Below, one piece after another: positions 23,710 to 30,716 of a DNA stretch of 34,834 bases. The notes under the pieces are model-generated. The model made no database searches and was not told the origin of the DNA. It was given only the letters and a program-made list of their open reading frames with translations. The DNA lies in contig JAGDWA010000038.1 in the NCBI GenBank assembly GCA_023269735.1, positions 1 to 34,834 on the forward strand, written 5' to 3'. Position 1 is the stretch's first letter, and each line of letters opens with the position of its first letter. This DNA comes from Thermofilum sp. (GTDB lineage: Archaea > Thermoproteota > Thermoprotei > Thermofilales > Thermofilaceae). The position numbers and the translations under genes were made by a program.

Positions 23710-24907
23710 CCAGCATCAGCCTGGCGCTGAGCGTCTCCTCAGGCTTGAGCAGGCCGGCGGAGACCCAGCCCTGCTCAAGCTTGACGACCTCCTCGGCGAA
23801 CACGGGGTCCTCCACGGCTATCTCCCCCGCCAGCTTGTAGAGCTCCCTGCTGAACGATTTGCGCAGGCTGCTGAGGATCGCCCACTGCTTCCGGGCGCGC
23901 CTCTCTTCGTTGAGCTCCCTCTGCTTGCTGAGGATCTTGCGGAGCTCGCTGAGGGGGTTGTCCTGCTTCACGAGCTCGATCCTGTGGACCAGCACGTAGG
24001 GGGCGAGGCTGTAGACGTCGTCCTCGGTCACCTTGCCCTCCAGCCAGGCTTTGGCCTTCAGGAGGCTGTAAAGCACCAGCGTGGCGCGCTCGCTGGGGCC
24101 GTCGCGGATCGAGCTGCACACGCCGTGGACGAAGTGGCAGCCCTCGCAGAGGGCGGGGGGCTTCACGCGGCTCGAATCCCTACCCCTCACGCACACCTGC
24201 AGGTCCCTGATCAGCACGTTCACCGTGGCCACGAGGTCGGTGTCCAGCTCCACCTCCCTGACCTCGCGCCGCGCCTCCTGCAGCGTGTCGAAGTCGATCA
24301 CCTGCGGCATGGAGTCCACCAGCGAGCCGTAGCTCTCCACGAGCTTCTGAAGCCTGAACTTGTCGCTCAGCGGCAGCGAGGTGAGGTGCACGCACACGTC
24401 GAACCTGTCGTAGAAGGGCGGCGGGTGGATGAAGGTCGTGGGGTCCGCCGGGTTCTCGTTCGCGAAGAGCACGAAGTCGCCCAGGACGTAGCGCTGGCCG
24501 TAAGCCCACACCTCGCCAAACTGGAGCAGGTGGTAGATGTTCGAAGCGGTGTAGGGGTTCAGCCTGTTCGCCTCGTCGATGCCCTTCCCCTTGGCTTTCA
24601 CGAAGGCCGACCAGATGACGCGCTCCACCCCCTCCTTCTCTAGAGACGGTATGTGCAGCCTGGCGACCACCTCCCCCCGCTTGACCTCCGAGGCGCCGGA
24701 CAGCACGACGAAGTCGTCGCCGAAGATGCCCTTGAGTAACAGCAGCATCAGAGTGGACTTCCCCCGGCCCCGGGGGGCCCTGATCAGCGCTGTGGCCCTC
24801 TCGTGGAGCAGGTTGAGGGTGAGCACTCGCACGGCCTCATCGTTGCCCACGAACCTGCCCTTCACCTCCTCCTCGAGCTTCCTGATCCCAGCCCTCAGAT
24901 CCCCCAC
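23696..24907 (-). CDS. MoxR-type AAA+ ATPase with four-cysteine insertion
   Basis: An AAA+ ATPase of 403 residues, close to the MoxR/Mg-chelatase ChlI group. Walker A is APRGRGKST (44-52), Walker B GIDEANR (109-115), sensor 1 lies in FANENP (148-153), and the MoxR-like YDRFD follows. In the C-terminal lid region, before the sensor-2-like GPSERA (270-275), there is an insertion with cysteines 239, 254, 257 and 264 (C-x14-C-x2-C-x6-C), which could bind zinc or an Fe-S cluster. The GTG at 24907 is 26 bases from a TATA-like centre, inside a perfect inverted repeat. It is translated with the VWA partner. Confidence 0.87.
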   Translation of the reverse strand: MGDLRAGIRKLEEEVKGRFVGNDEAVRVLTLNLLHERATALIRAPRGRGKSTLMLLLLKGIFGDDFVVLSGASEVKRGEVVARLHIPSLEKEGVERVIWSAFVKAKGKGIDEANRLNPYTASNIYHLLQFGEVWAYGQRYVLGDFVLFANENPADPTTFIHPPPFYDRFDVCVHLTSLPLSDKFRLQKLVESYGSLVDSMPQVIDFDTLQEARREVREVELDTDLVATVNVLIRDLQVCVRGRDSSRVKPPALCEGCHFVHGVCSSIRDGPSERATLVLYSLLKAKAWLEGKVTEDDVYSLAPYVLVHRIELVKQDNPLSELRKILSKQRELNEERRARKQWAILSSLRKSFSRELYKLAGEIAVEDPVFAEEVVKLEQGWVSAGLLKPEETLSARLMLDAGR

Positions 24908-24922
24908 GCGCTGGCGAGCGGG

Positions 24923-24942
24923 GCAAGCTTAGTAAAGCTTGC
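24923..24942. repeat. Perfect inverted repeat over the MoxR promoter (candidate operator)
   Basis: GCAAGCTT-AGTA-AAGCTTGC: 8-base arms with a 4-base spacer. The TATA-like core of the leftward MoxR gene (minus strand TTTACTAA, 24930-24937) lies within it, and the MoxR start is at 24907. Binding of a dimer here would block TBP. A hairpin terminator for the upstream 109-residue gene, whose stop is at 24949, is the alternative. Confidence 0.6.
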
Positions 24943-24948
24943 TTCCGG

Positions 24949-25278
24949 CTAGCGGGCGATCAGCACGAGTATCAGCGAGGTCACAGCTGCAACTAGAGCC
25001 GCCTGCAGAGCCAGGTTGCGCCGCCGCAGCCGCCTGACCTCGCCCTCCAGCTCCTCGATGCGGTACCGCAGCTCCCTGATGAACCCCTTCTCGACCACCA
25101 CGTGCTCGCCAGGCTCGGCCCTCAGCAGGAAGGCGTCGATGAAGTCGGTGGGTAGCTGGTGGTGCCGCGTGGGCTGCTCCTCTTCGATGAACGTGGCCGC
25201 TCCTATCCTCCTAGCCCGAACTTTGCTGGACTCCCTCCTCAGGAACTCCTCGAAGGGGTCCAGCGGCGGGGAGCCCAC
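24949..25278 (-). CDS. Coiled-coil, tail-anchored small membrane protein
   Basis: A 109-residue protein without a family I recognise. The N-terminal half is charged; residues about 64-88 (GFIRELRYRIEELEGEVRRL) form a short coiled coil, followed by RRRNLALQ and one C-terminal membrane segment (AALVAAVTSLILVLIA), which predicts tail anchoring with the body in the cytosol. The GTG at 25278 is 26 bases from a shared palindromic TATA element. It lies just upstream of the MoxR/VWA pair on the same strand, separated by a promoter-like inverted repeat, so it may be a membrane partner of that unit; this is an inference. Confidence 0.7.
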   Translation of the reverse strand: MGSPPLDPFEEFLRRESSKVRARRIGAATFIEEEQPTRHHQLPTDFIDAFLLRAEPGEHVVVEKGFIRELRYRIEELEGEVRRLRRRNLALQAALVAAVTSLILVLIAR

Positions 25279-25298
25279 AGACCCATTGGACGGGGAAC

Positions 25299-25308
25299 TC
25301 TTATAAGG
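25299..25308. promoter_or_regulatory. Shared bidirectional TATA element, coiled-coil protein / carS
   Basis: TCTTATAAGG contains the palindromic core CTTATAAG. Its centre (about 25304) is 26 bases from the leftward GTG (25278) and 25 from the rightward GTG (25329). Confidence 0.7.
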
Positions 25309-25328
25309 ATTCGACAGCAGCGCAGCGA

Positions 25329-25823
25329 GTGTGGGTGCGCGTAGCCTCGCTGGCGCTGCCGTGCTACGTCGCTAACGCTGCGCCGGTCGTTGTCGCCAAG
25401 CTCATGCCGCGGAGGCACCCCATCGACTTCGGCCTCAAGTTCCTCGACGGGCGAAGGATCTTCGGCGACAGCAAGAGCATCGAGGGCTTCGCTGCTGGCG
25501 TCGCCGCCGGGTCCGCGGCAAGCCTCCCCCTACACGCGCTCGGCCTGCTGAGCGTGGGGGAGGGCGTCGCCCTGGCGTGTGGGGCCATGCTGGGCGACCT
25601 CTTGGGGTCGTTCGTCAAGAGGAGGCTGGGGCTGGGGCCCGGTGCACCAGCCCCCCTGCTGGACCAGCTCCTCTTCCTGATCACCGCCCTCGCCCTCTAC
25701 CAGGCGCTCTTCGGGCTCCTAGAGGTCCCCACAGCCATCGTCCTCTGCCTGATCACGCCCCCCCTCCACTTAGCGACGAACTTCGTGGCCTACAGGCTGG
25801 GGCTGAAGGACAGGCCCTGGTGA
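25329..25823 (+). CDS. carS: CDP-archaeol synthase
   Basis: A membrane enzyme that activates digeranylgeranylglyceryl phosphate with CTP to CDP-archaeol, a step in archaeal membrane-lipid synthesis. The 164 residues show the family pattern: YVANAAPVVVAKL, then HPIDFGLKFLDGRRIFGDSKSIEGF, then MLGDLLGSFVKRRLGLGPGAPAPLLDQL, in a protein with about five hydrophobic segments. The GTG at 25329 is 25 bases from the shared TATA centre and is predicted to be leaderless. Family confidence is high. Confidence 0.93.
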   Translation: MWVRVASLALPCYVANAAPVVVAKLMPRRHPIDFGLKFLDGRRIFGDSKSIEGFAAGVAAGSAASLPLHALGLLSVGEGVALACGAMLGDLLGSFVKRRLGLGPGAPAPLLDQLLFLITALALYQALFGLLEVPTAIVLCLITPPLHLATNFVAYRLGLKDRPW

Positions 25824-25886
25824 CGCGCTCTGCCGCAGGGCTGAAGGGCCTGCCACCTCGCGGTTGAGTTCGGGAAGACACGATAG

Positions 25887-25896
25887 GGATATATCC
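25887..25896 (+). promoter_or_regulatory. TATA box of 111-residue gene
   Basis: GGATATATCC, a perfect palindrome, centred about 28 bases before the ATG at 25920. carS is the gene on its left, in the same direction. Confidence 0.6.
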
Positions 25897-25919
25897 TCCT
25901 TCGCGCAGCTCGCCTTACG

Positions 25920-26255
25920 ATGTCGGAGGGCCTGCAGGTCTTCAGGACCACCTTCACCCCGACCATCAGGGGGGCGATAAGCAAGGTGAGGAGGTGGTTC
26001 TACGCCTCGTTCTACTCAAAGGCGAAGGGCGAGGCCCGCGAGCGGTCGAAGGAGAACTGGGTGAAGCTCGTGCGAACGCTAATCGAGAGGACCAACGAGC
26101 AGGGGATCTCCGACAAGGCGGGGCGCCTCACGCTCCACTACTACATCAAGGATGGGGTGTTCGTGCCAGTGAAGGTCGAGGTGGAATACTACGAGGTGAA
26201 GCCGCTGGGCAAGCTGGAGGTCACGCTCTCCGAGGGCGAAGCAGCTTCGCGCTGA
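25920..26255 (+). CDS. Hypothetical protein, soluble
   Basis: A 111-residue basic protein I do not recognise. The N-terminal part is helical with aromatic and basic residues (IRGAISKVRRWFYASFYSKAK), followed by EENWVKLV-like helices (SKENWVKLVRTLIERTN), and the end is beta-rich (RLTLHYYIKDGVFVPVKVEV). The ATG at 25920 is set by its own palindromic TATA box, with a leader of a few bases at most. The last 35 bases overlap, antisense, the end of a small membrane-protein gene. No function is proposed. Confidence 0.75.
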   Translation: MSEGLQVFRTTFTPTIRGAISKVRRWFYASFYSKAKGEARERSKENWVKLVRTLIERTNEQGISDKAGRLTLHYYIKDGVFVPVKVEVEYYEVKPLGKLEVTLSEGEAASR

Positions 26256-26436
26256 CCGCGTGGAGGAGCGCCAGCACGTAGAGCGCCACCAGGGCCATCA
26301 CGGTGTAGGTAGTGTACGTCCACCTGCTGCCGGGGCACGCACCGGCCTCGTAGCAAGCCACCTGGTACGCGCTGAATGCTATCACGGCGAGCGCCGCCAG
26401 CGTGAGCGCCCCGACGATCAGCTTGCCCCTCTGCAC
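26221..26436 (-). CDS. Small two-helix membrane protein
   Basis: A 71-residue protein with two membrane segments, about residues 5-23 (KLIVGALTLAALAVIAFSAY) and 43-62 (YTVMALVALYVLALLHAVSA), and two cysteines in the connecting loop (ACYEAGACPGS) that could form a disulfide or bind metal. It has a basic C-terminus. The frame is open much further upstream (to 26631), overlapping the next gene; the GTG at 26436 is preferred because it lies 25 bases from a TATA core shared with the rightward membrane-protein gene. GTG at 26457 is less likely. No family recognised. Confidence 0.6.
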   Translation of the reverse strand: MQRGKLIVGALTLAALAVIAFSAYQVACYEAGACPGSRWTYTTYTVMALVALYVLALLHAVSAKLLRPRRA

Positions 26437-26456
26437 GCCCGAGGGGCCCGCTAACA

Positions 26457-26465
26457 CTTTATTTC
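26457..26465. promoter_or_regulatory. Shared bidirectional TATA element, two membrane-protein genes
   Basis: CTTTATTTC; core TTTATTT centred at 26461, 25 bases from the leftward GTG (26436) and 25 from the rightward GTG (26486). Confidence 0.55.
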
Positions 26466-26485
26466 CGTTTCGCCACGGGAGCAGC

Positions 26486-27292
26486 GTGTACAGGCCCCGC
26501 GAAGCTACGGCCGGTGAAGCGCTCAAGAGAGCTTTCGTAGTGGGGGTCAACCCCTTCGCGGCGTTTGGGGACATCGTAGCTAGGCCCGACAGCCTCGGGC
26601 CCGTGCTGTGCCTCCTCCTCTTCACCATCACTTACACGGCGTGCGACGCGCTTGTGCTCTCGAAGGTCTACCTCTACACCGCCTCAGGCCCCCTCGTGAG
26701 GCCCCAGGCCTACTGGGTCGGGGACTCGCTGAGGGTGGTTGAGGTCAACTACACCTCGCTCAAGAGGGTGGGGCCCCCCGGCGAGGAGCACTTCGCTCTC
26801 CTCAACATGCTGGCCCTCGGCGCCGGCGTGAGCGCCTGGCTGGCCTGGACGGTGGGCATCTGGGTCGCGATGAAGGTGGTGGGCGGCCCTCCGGCACCCT
26901 CTGCGCTCATGGGGGGTTACGTCCTGAGCTTCAGGTTCTACGAGTACCTAGCCAGGCTGGTCACCCTCCTGTGGTTCCTGAGCAGGGTGCCTAAGATCGA
27001 AGTCATCGTGGCACCGCAAAGCGCTACGAGGCCCCCCGAGCTCACCCTCAAGCTGCTAAGCCTTACCTCCCTTGCTCTCGCAAGCGTCGCGGGGCTTAGG
27101 ACGGCGCTCTGGGCGCTCACGGCCTTCTTCACCGTCTGGGGCGTCGTGGTCGCGACGGCGGCCCTGAAGCGAGGCTACGAGCCGATGCATAAGGCCGTGG
27201 CTGGTGGGTTGATAGCCTACCTCCTTTCCCTGCTCGTGCAGAGCCTCTCTCAGTACTTGCTGATCCTCACCTTGCAGCCGCCTCGAGGTTAA
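26486..27292 (+). CDS. Multi-pass membrane protein (possibly Yip1-like)
   Basis: A 268-residue integral membrane protein. A cytosolic N-terminus (VYRPREATAGEALKRAFVVG) is followed by five or six hydrophobic segments, for example VLCLLLFTITYTACDALVL, LLNMLALGAGVSAWLAWTVG, ASVAGLRTALWALTAFFTVW and GGLIAYLLSLLVQSLSQYLL. The amphipathic N-terminus and the spacing of helices recall archaeal Yip1-domain proteins, but I would not insist on this. The GTG at 26486 is chosen because the TATA core is 25 bases upstream; an in-frame ATG at 26402 would sit upstream of the promoter. Confidence 0.72.
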   Translation: MYRPREATAGEALKRAFVVGVNPFAAFGDIVARPDSLGPVLCLLLFTITYTACDALVLSKVYLYTASGPLVRPQAYWVGDSLRVVEVNYTSLKRVGPPGEEHFALLNMLALGAGVSAWLAWTVGIWVAMKVVGGPPAPSALMGGYVLSFRFYEYLARLVTLLWFLSRVPKIEVIVAPQSATRPPELTLKLLSLTSLALASVAGLRTALWALTAFFTVWGVVVATAALKRGYEPMHKAVAGGLIAYLLSLLVQSLSQYLLILTLQPPRG

Positions 27293-27302
27293 CTTTTTTT
27301 AA
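27292..27302 (+). promoter_or_regulatory. TATA box of Lrp-XPD operon
   Basis: ACTTTTTTTAA, centred about 35 bases before the ATG at 27333. The T-run also directly follows the stop codon of the membrane-protein gene, so it may double as that gene's terminator. Confidence 0.55.
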
Positions 27303-27332
27303 TCTCCCTCCCGCAATGATGCGCGATAGGGG

Positions 27333-27803
27333 ATGTCTGGGGAGAGAAGGCGCGTGACGCTTGACGCTATCGATAAGGGCCTGCTGAGGATCCTGCAGGA
27401 GAACGCCAAGACCCCCTACTCCAAGATCTCGAAGGAGCTCGGGATAAGCGAGGCTACCGTCCACCTGCGCATCCGGAAGCTCGTGAAGCAGGGGGTCATC
27501 AAGAGGTTCCAGGCGATCGTGGACCCCGAGAAGGTCGGGAAGGACGTTGTCGCCATAATCGCGCTCACCGCCGACCCCAGGAGGTACGAGGGTGTCCTGG
27601 AGAAGCTGAAGTCGATGCAAGACGTGTACGACATCTACGACGTCACTGGGGAGTACTACACGATACTGAAGGTCCGCGTAGGCAGCAAGGACGAGCTAAC
27701 GAGGGTCCTCGACGAGATCGGCAAGATAGAGGGCGTGGAGTCCACGCGCACGATGTTCGTGCTCCGCGTTATTAAGGAGGAGACTAGGATAAGGATCGAC
27801 TAG
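27333..27803 (+). CDS. Lrp/AsnC-family transcriptional regulator
   Basis: A 156-residue DNA-binding regulator. The N-terminal winged helix (about 9-60) contains LDAIDKGLLRILQENAKTPYSKISKELGIS, then the recognition helix EATVHLRIRKLVKQGVIKRF. A C-terminal RAM ligand-binding domain follows (from about residue 70, with YDIYDVTGEYYTILKVRVGS). Lrp-type proteins form dimers and octamers and sense amino acids or related metabolites. The ATG at 27333 is 4 codons upstream of the first basic cluster. It is followed 4 bases later by the XPD-like helicase, an unusual partner. Confidence 0.92.
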   Translation: MSGERRRVTLDAIDKGLLRILQENAKTPYSKISKELGISEATVHLRIRKLVKQGVIKRFQAIVDPEKVGKDVVAIIALTADPRRYEGVLEKLKSMQDVYDIYDVTGEYYTILKVRVGSKDELTRVLDEIGKIEGVESTRTMFVLRVIKEETRIRID

Positions 27804-27807
27804 CTGG

Positions 27808-29610
27808 ATGCTGATAGAGGCCCTCTGGCCCTACCCGGCGTGGCGCGCCGGCCAGTACGAGATAGCGAGGCGGGTCTACGCAAGCTCGATGGAGGGGAGG
27901 CACCTACTGGTGTCGTACCCCACGGGGGCCGGGAAGACGGCCGCCGTCCTCACCGGCGCCCTCGCAGCTAGCCTCGAGGGCGGCTTCAAGATCCTCTACA
28001 TCGTCAGGACGAAGTCCCAGTTCCAGGCGCCCAGGCGCGAGCTCCGCCTGCTGGCTGAGCGCGTGAAGCTGAGTGCGGTGTTCCTGCAGAACAAGAGGGA
28101 CCTGTGCTTAATCAGGGGCGCCAAGCTGCTGCCGTACGACGAGTTCCTCAACTTCTGCAGCGAGCTAACGAGGAGCGGTCTGTGCCCCTACTACCAGAAC
28201 GCCAGGCTCGTCGAGCCCCCCGAGGGTCTACTTGACCACTCCGCCCTCATCTCGTTGGCCAGCGAGCACCGGGCGTGCCCGTACGAGGTCGCCCGGAAGA
28301 GCCTGAGGGGAGCGCGCGTGATCGTGGCCGCTTACAACTACGTCTTCGACCCGCAGATTCGCAAGGTCTTCCTGGACGACCTAGGGGTCGGCCTGGGCGA
28401 TGCGCTCCTCGTAGTCGACGAGGCCCACAACCTGCCCCACTCCGTAGCTGGCATCCTAAGCAAGGAGATCAGCGAGCGGGCTTTGAGAGCGGCCCGGAGG
28501 GAGGTGGCGCGCACAATCAAGAGGCCCGACCTCGAGAGGGACCTCTACGCGCTCGCGGCGCTGCTGCGGAAGCTCCGCGGCCTGGTCGCTGAGGGGTCCG
28601 AGCGCGAGGTCAGCGTGGACGACCTGAGGGAGTCCCTGCCCAACGTCGCCGAGCTCTCGAAGCTCGTGCCCCTGGTGGAGAGGAGCCTGGGGCGCGCCAG
28701 CCTGCTGCGCAGGCTGGTGGCCTTCCTCCAGGTGCTGGAGCTGGGGAGGCCAGAGTACGCGGTCGCGGTCAGAGTTGAGGGGGGCGAGGTTAAACTCACA
28801 GCCCACTGCATCTCGCCCTCGAAGGCTACAGCACCCCTCTTCGCTGAGGTTCGCAGCGCGGTGCTGGCCAGCGGGACAATGCCGCCTAAGCGCTACCTAG
28901 CGAGCCTATTGGGGCTTGAGGAGCGTCGCGTGGACGAGGTCAGGCTGCCGTCTCCCTGGGCCGCCAACATCGGGGTGGTCGTGGTGAAGGGCGTCACCTC
29001 GCGGTACGTGGAGAGGGGGGAGGCGACGTACGAGGCCATGTCGAGGTTCATCAACGGCCTCTACGAGAGGCTCCCCTCGGGCGTCTGCCTGATCATAGCC
29101 CCCTCCTACGACATGGCGAAGGCCCTCAGGCCGTACCTGAGGGTCAAGCCGCTGGTCGTTGAGCGGGAGGACACCCGGCTGGACGAGGTCGAGGAGGCAG
29201 CACAGCGCTACAGCAAGCTTGCCGTGCTGGGCGTCGCCTGGGGCAAGCTGGTGGAGGGCATCGAGCTGAAGAGGGGCGGGAGGAGCCTGGTGAGGCTCAT
29301 CATCGTGGCGGGCCTGCCCGTCCCCGAGCCCAACGTCCTCAACAGGAGGCTGGTCGAAGTGCTGCGCCACAGGCTCGGGAGCAGCGAGGAGGCATGGAGG
29401 CTGGTCTACATGGTCCCAGCCGCCGTCAAAGTCGCGCAGGCCATAGGGAGGAGCGTTAGGTCCGAAGGCGACAAGTCCGCCGTTGCGATACTCGACGAGA
29501 GGGCCCTGGAACCCGAAGTGAGGCAGCAGTTGGACGAGCTGGGGTACGCTGTAAGGGCCGCCGAGAGCCTGGAGGAGGTGCTGGGCGCCCTCGAGGGGTT
29601 CATGCTCTAG
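27808..29610 (+). CDS. xpd: XPD/Rad3-type Fe-S DNA helicase
   Basis: A superfamily 2 5'-3' DNA helicase of 600 residues. Walker A is YPTGAGKT (37-44) and the DEAH box lies near 204-207. Four cysteines (100, 117, 126, 157) between motifs Ia and II are in the positions of the [4Fe-4S] domain of archaeal XPD. Later blocks include VLASGTMPP, LIIAPSYDMAKAL and the motif VI region AQAIGRSVRSEGDKS. The likely role is DNA repair or damage sensing; archaea have no complete nucleotide excision pathway of eukaryotic type. The ATG at 27808 is 4 bases after the Lrp gene. Length is slightly above the family average of about 550. Confidence 0.9.
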   Translation: MLIEALWPYPAWRAGQYEIARRVYASSMEGRHLLVSYPTGAGKTAAVLTGALAASLEGGFKILYIVRTKSQFQAPRRELRLLAERVKLSAVFLQNKRDLCLIRGAKLLPYDEFLNFCSELTRSGLCPYYQNARLVEPPEGLLDHSALISLASEHRACPYEVARKSLRGARVIVAAYNYVFDPQIRKVFLDDLGVGLGDALLVVDEAHNLPHSVAGILSKEISERALRAARREVARTIKRPDLERDLYALAALLRKLRGLVAEGSEREVSVDDLRESLPNVAELSKLVPLVERSLGRASLLRRLVAFLQVLELGRPEYAVAVRVEGGEVKLTAHCISPSKATAPLFAEVRSAVLASGTMPPKRYLASLLGLEERRVDEVRLPSPWAANIGVVVVKGVTSRYVERGEATYEAMSRFINGLYERLPSGVCLIIAPSYDMAKALRPYLRVKPLVVEREDTRLDEVEEAAQRYSKLAVLGVAWGKLVEGIELKRGGRSLVRLIIVAGLPVPEPNVLNRRLVEVLRHRLGSSEEAWRLVYMVPAAVKVAQAIGRSVRSEGDKSAVAILDERALEPEVRQQLDELGYAVRAAESLEEVLGALEGFML

Positions 29611-29716
29611 CTTGAGCCTTAGCCCTGATAACGGTACAGGGAATGTGCGTGCATATCCACGCTGCTCTGCATTCGTATGCGCTAATGTAGTTTATGAAGA
29701 GTTGCGGGAACAAAAA

Positions 29717-29726
29717 CCTTATATAC
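29717..29726 (+). promoter_or_regulatory. TATA box of winged-helix gene
   Basis: CCTTATATAC, centred about 34 bases before the ATG at 29756. The 145-base gap before it (29611-29755) holds no other feature that I can support. Confidence 0.6.
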
Positions 29727-29755
29727 TACTCTCTCCCTCAAGTCTATGAGGGTGG

Positions 29756-30028
29756 ATGCCTAGGCCTAGGAGCCCCCAGGTGATCGAGAGGGCCATCAAA
29801 ATATACAAGGTGCTCGAGGAGCTGGGAGGGAAGGTAACGACTCCCGAGCTGCTAAAGGTGGTGATGGAGCGCGGGATCGCCAACAGCTACTCCCTCCTGC
29901 ACCACACGCTGATGGTGCTCGAGAACACCGGCTTCATAAGGCACGAGCGCGTCAAGGGCCGCGCCGAGTGGTACATAGTCAAGAGGGCCACGGAGGACGA
30001 AATAAGGCAGGCCCTCAGCCCTCGCTGA
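29756..30028 (+). CDS. Small winged-helix DNA-binding protein
   Basis: A 90-residue, single-domain protein predicted to bind DNA. It has a helix-turn-helix pattern in RAIKIYKVLEELGGKVTTPELLKVVMERG, followed by a helix SYSLLHHTLMVLENTGF and a wing IRHERVKGRAEWYIV. The layout resembles archaeal PadR/MarR-like minimal winged helices, but no named family is claimed. GAGGGTGG precedes the ATG at 29756; an in-frame alternative is not obvious. It is a stand-alone transcript, followed by a T-rich string. The regulator's target is unknown. Confidence 0.82.
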   Translation: MPRPRSPQVIERAIKIYKVLEELGGKVTTPELLKVVMERGIANSYSLLHHTLMVLENTGFIRHERVKGRAEWYIVKRATEDEIRQALSPR

Positions 30029-30048
30029 AGCCGAGCGACATTCCCCCA

Positions 30049-30061
30049 CTCCTTTTTCCTT
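30049..30061 (+). terminator. T-rich 3' end of winged-helix gene
   Basis: CTCCTTTTTCCTT lies just before the convergent hxlB stop codon. Archaeal RNA polymerase commonly terminates at such U-rich runs without a hairpin. Modest support. Confidence 0.4.
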
Positions 30062-30684
30062 TACGGAACTTCGATGTTTGCGTGCCTCCTCATCATCTGC
30101 TCCTCGGTCACGTTTAGCGCCTGCATCAGCGCCACGACCAGGCCGTCGAAGAACACCATCGCAGCGTCCTCGAAGAGCGTGCCGAGGGGCGCTAGGGGCT
30201 CGTATATACCGAGGACCTGCCTGGCGAAGTAATCGACCTCCTTGGAGACCTTCGTCCTCCCTGGTATCCTGACCACGTGGTCGCTGATCTTAGCCAGTGG
30301 GGATTCCGGGAACGACGTCACTGCGATCACTCGCGCCCCCATCCTCTTAGCCGCCTCGGCGACGCTGACGACGATCTGCGTGGTGCCCGAGCCCGAGACC
30401 GCTATGATGATGTCGCCCTCCGTTACGGCTGGGGTGATGGTCTCGCCGAGGACGTACACGTTGAAGCCCAGGTGCATCAGGCGCATAGCGAAGGCCTTGG
30501 CCACTAGGCCCGAGCGGCCGGCACCGACGACCATCACCTTCTTGCCCCCCCTCTTCGCCTCGAGGAGGATGTCCAGCATGCCCTGGATCTGCTGCCTGTC
30601 TATGCTCCTGGCGACCAGCAGGATCTGCTCTGCGATCTCGAGCATCGTGTTGATCAGCGCGTCAACGTGGCTGCCCTTGCTCAC
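30061..30684 (-). CDS. hxlB: 6-phospho-3-hexuloisomerase (SIS domain)
   Basis: Isomerises 6-phospho-3-hexulose and fructose-6-phosphate, a step of the ribulose monophosphate pathway that archaea use in reverse to make pentoses and fix formaldehyde. The sequence follows the archaeal enzyme closely: GAGRSGLVAKAFAMRLMHLG, then YVLGETITPAVTEGD, AVSGSGTTQIVVSVAEAAK, and LAPLGTLFEDAAMVF. Length (207) is normal. The partner 3-hexulose-6-phosphate synthase is not in the window. The GTG at 30684 is about 26 bases from a TATA-like AAATTTTG (30706-30713), which predicts a leaderless message. Confidence 0.92.
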   Translation of the reverse strand: MSKGSHVDALINTMLEIAEQILLVARSIDRQQIQGMLDILLEAKRGGKKVMVVGAGRSGLVAKAFAMRLMHLGFNVYVLGETITPAVTEGDIIIAVSGSGTTQIVVSVAEAAKRMGARVIAVTSFPESPLAKISDHVVRIPGRTKVSKEVDYFARQVLGIYEPLAPLGTLFEDAAMVFFDGLVVALMQALNVTEEQMMRRHANIEVP

Positions 30685-30702
30685 ACCCCCACAACTGCGT
30701 AT

Positions 30703-30713
30703 CTAAAATTTTG
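30703..30713 (-). promoter_or_regulatory. TATA-like element of hxlB
   Basis: CAAAATTTTAG on the minus strand, about 26 bases before the GTG at 30684. It overlaps the 3' end of the kinase gene transcribed in the same direction. Confidence 0.5.
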
Positions 30714-30716
30714 CGT

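Noticed and set aside
23573-24643. 356-codon open frame on the plus strand
   Set aside because: Antisense to the well-supported MoxR/VWA genes; composition typical of a shadow frame.
29611-29755. Possible small RNA or operator before the winged-helix gene
   Set aside because: No C/D box pair, stable hairpin or repeat could be found; only the TATA box is supported.
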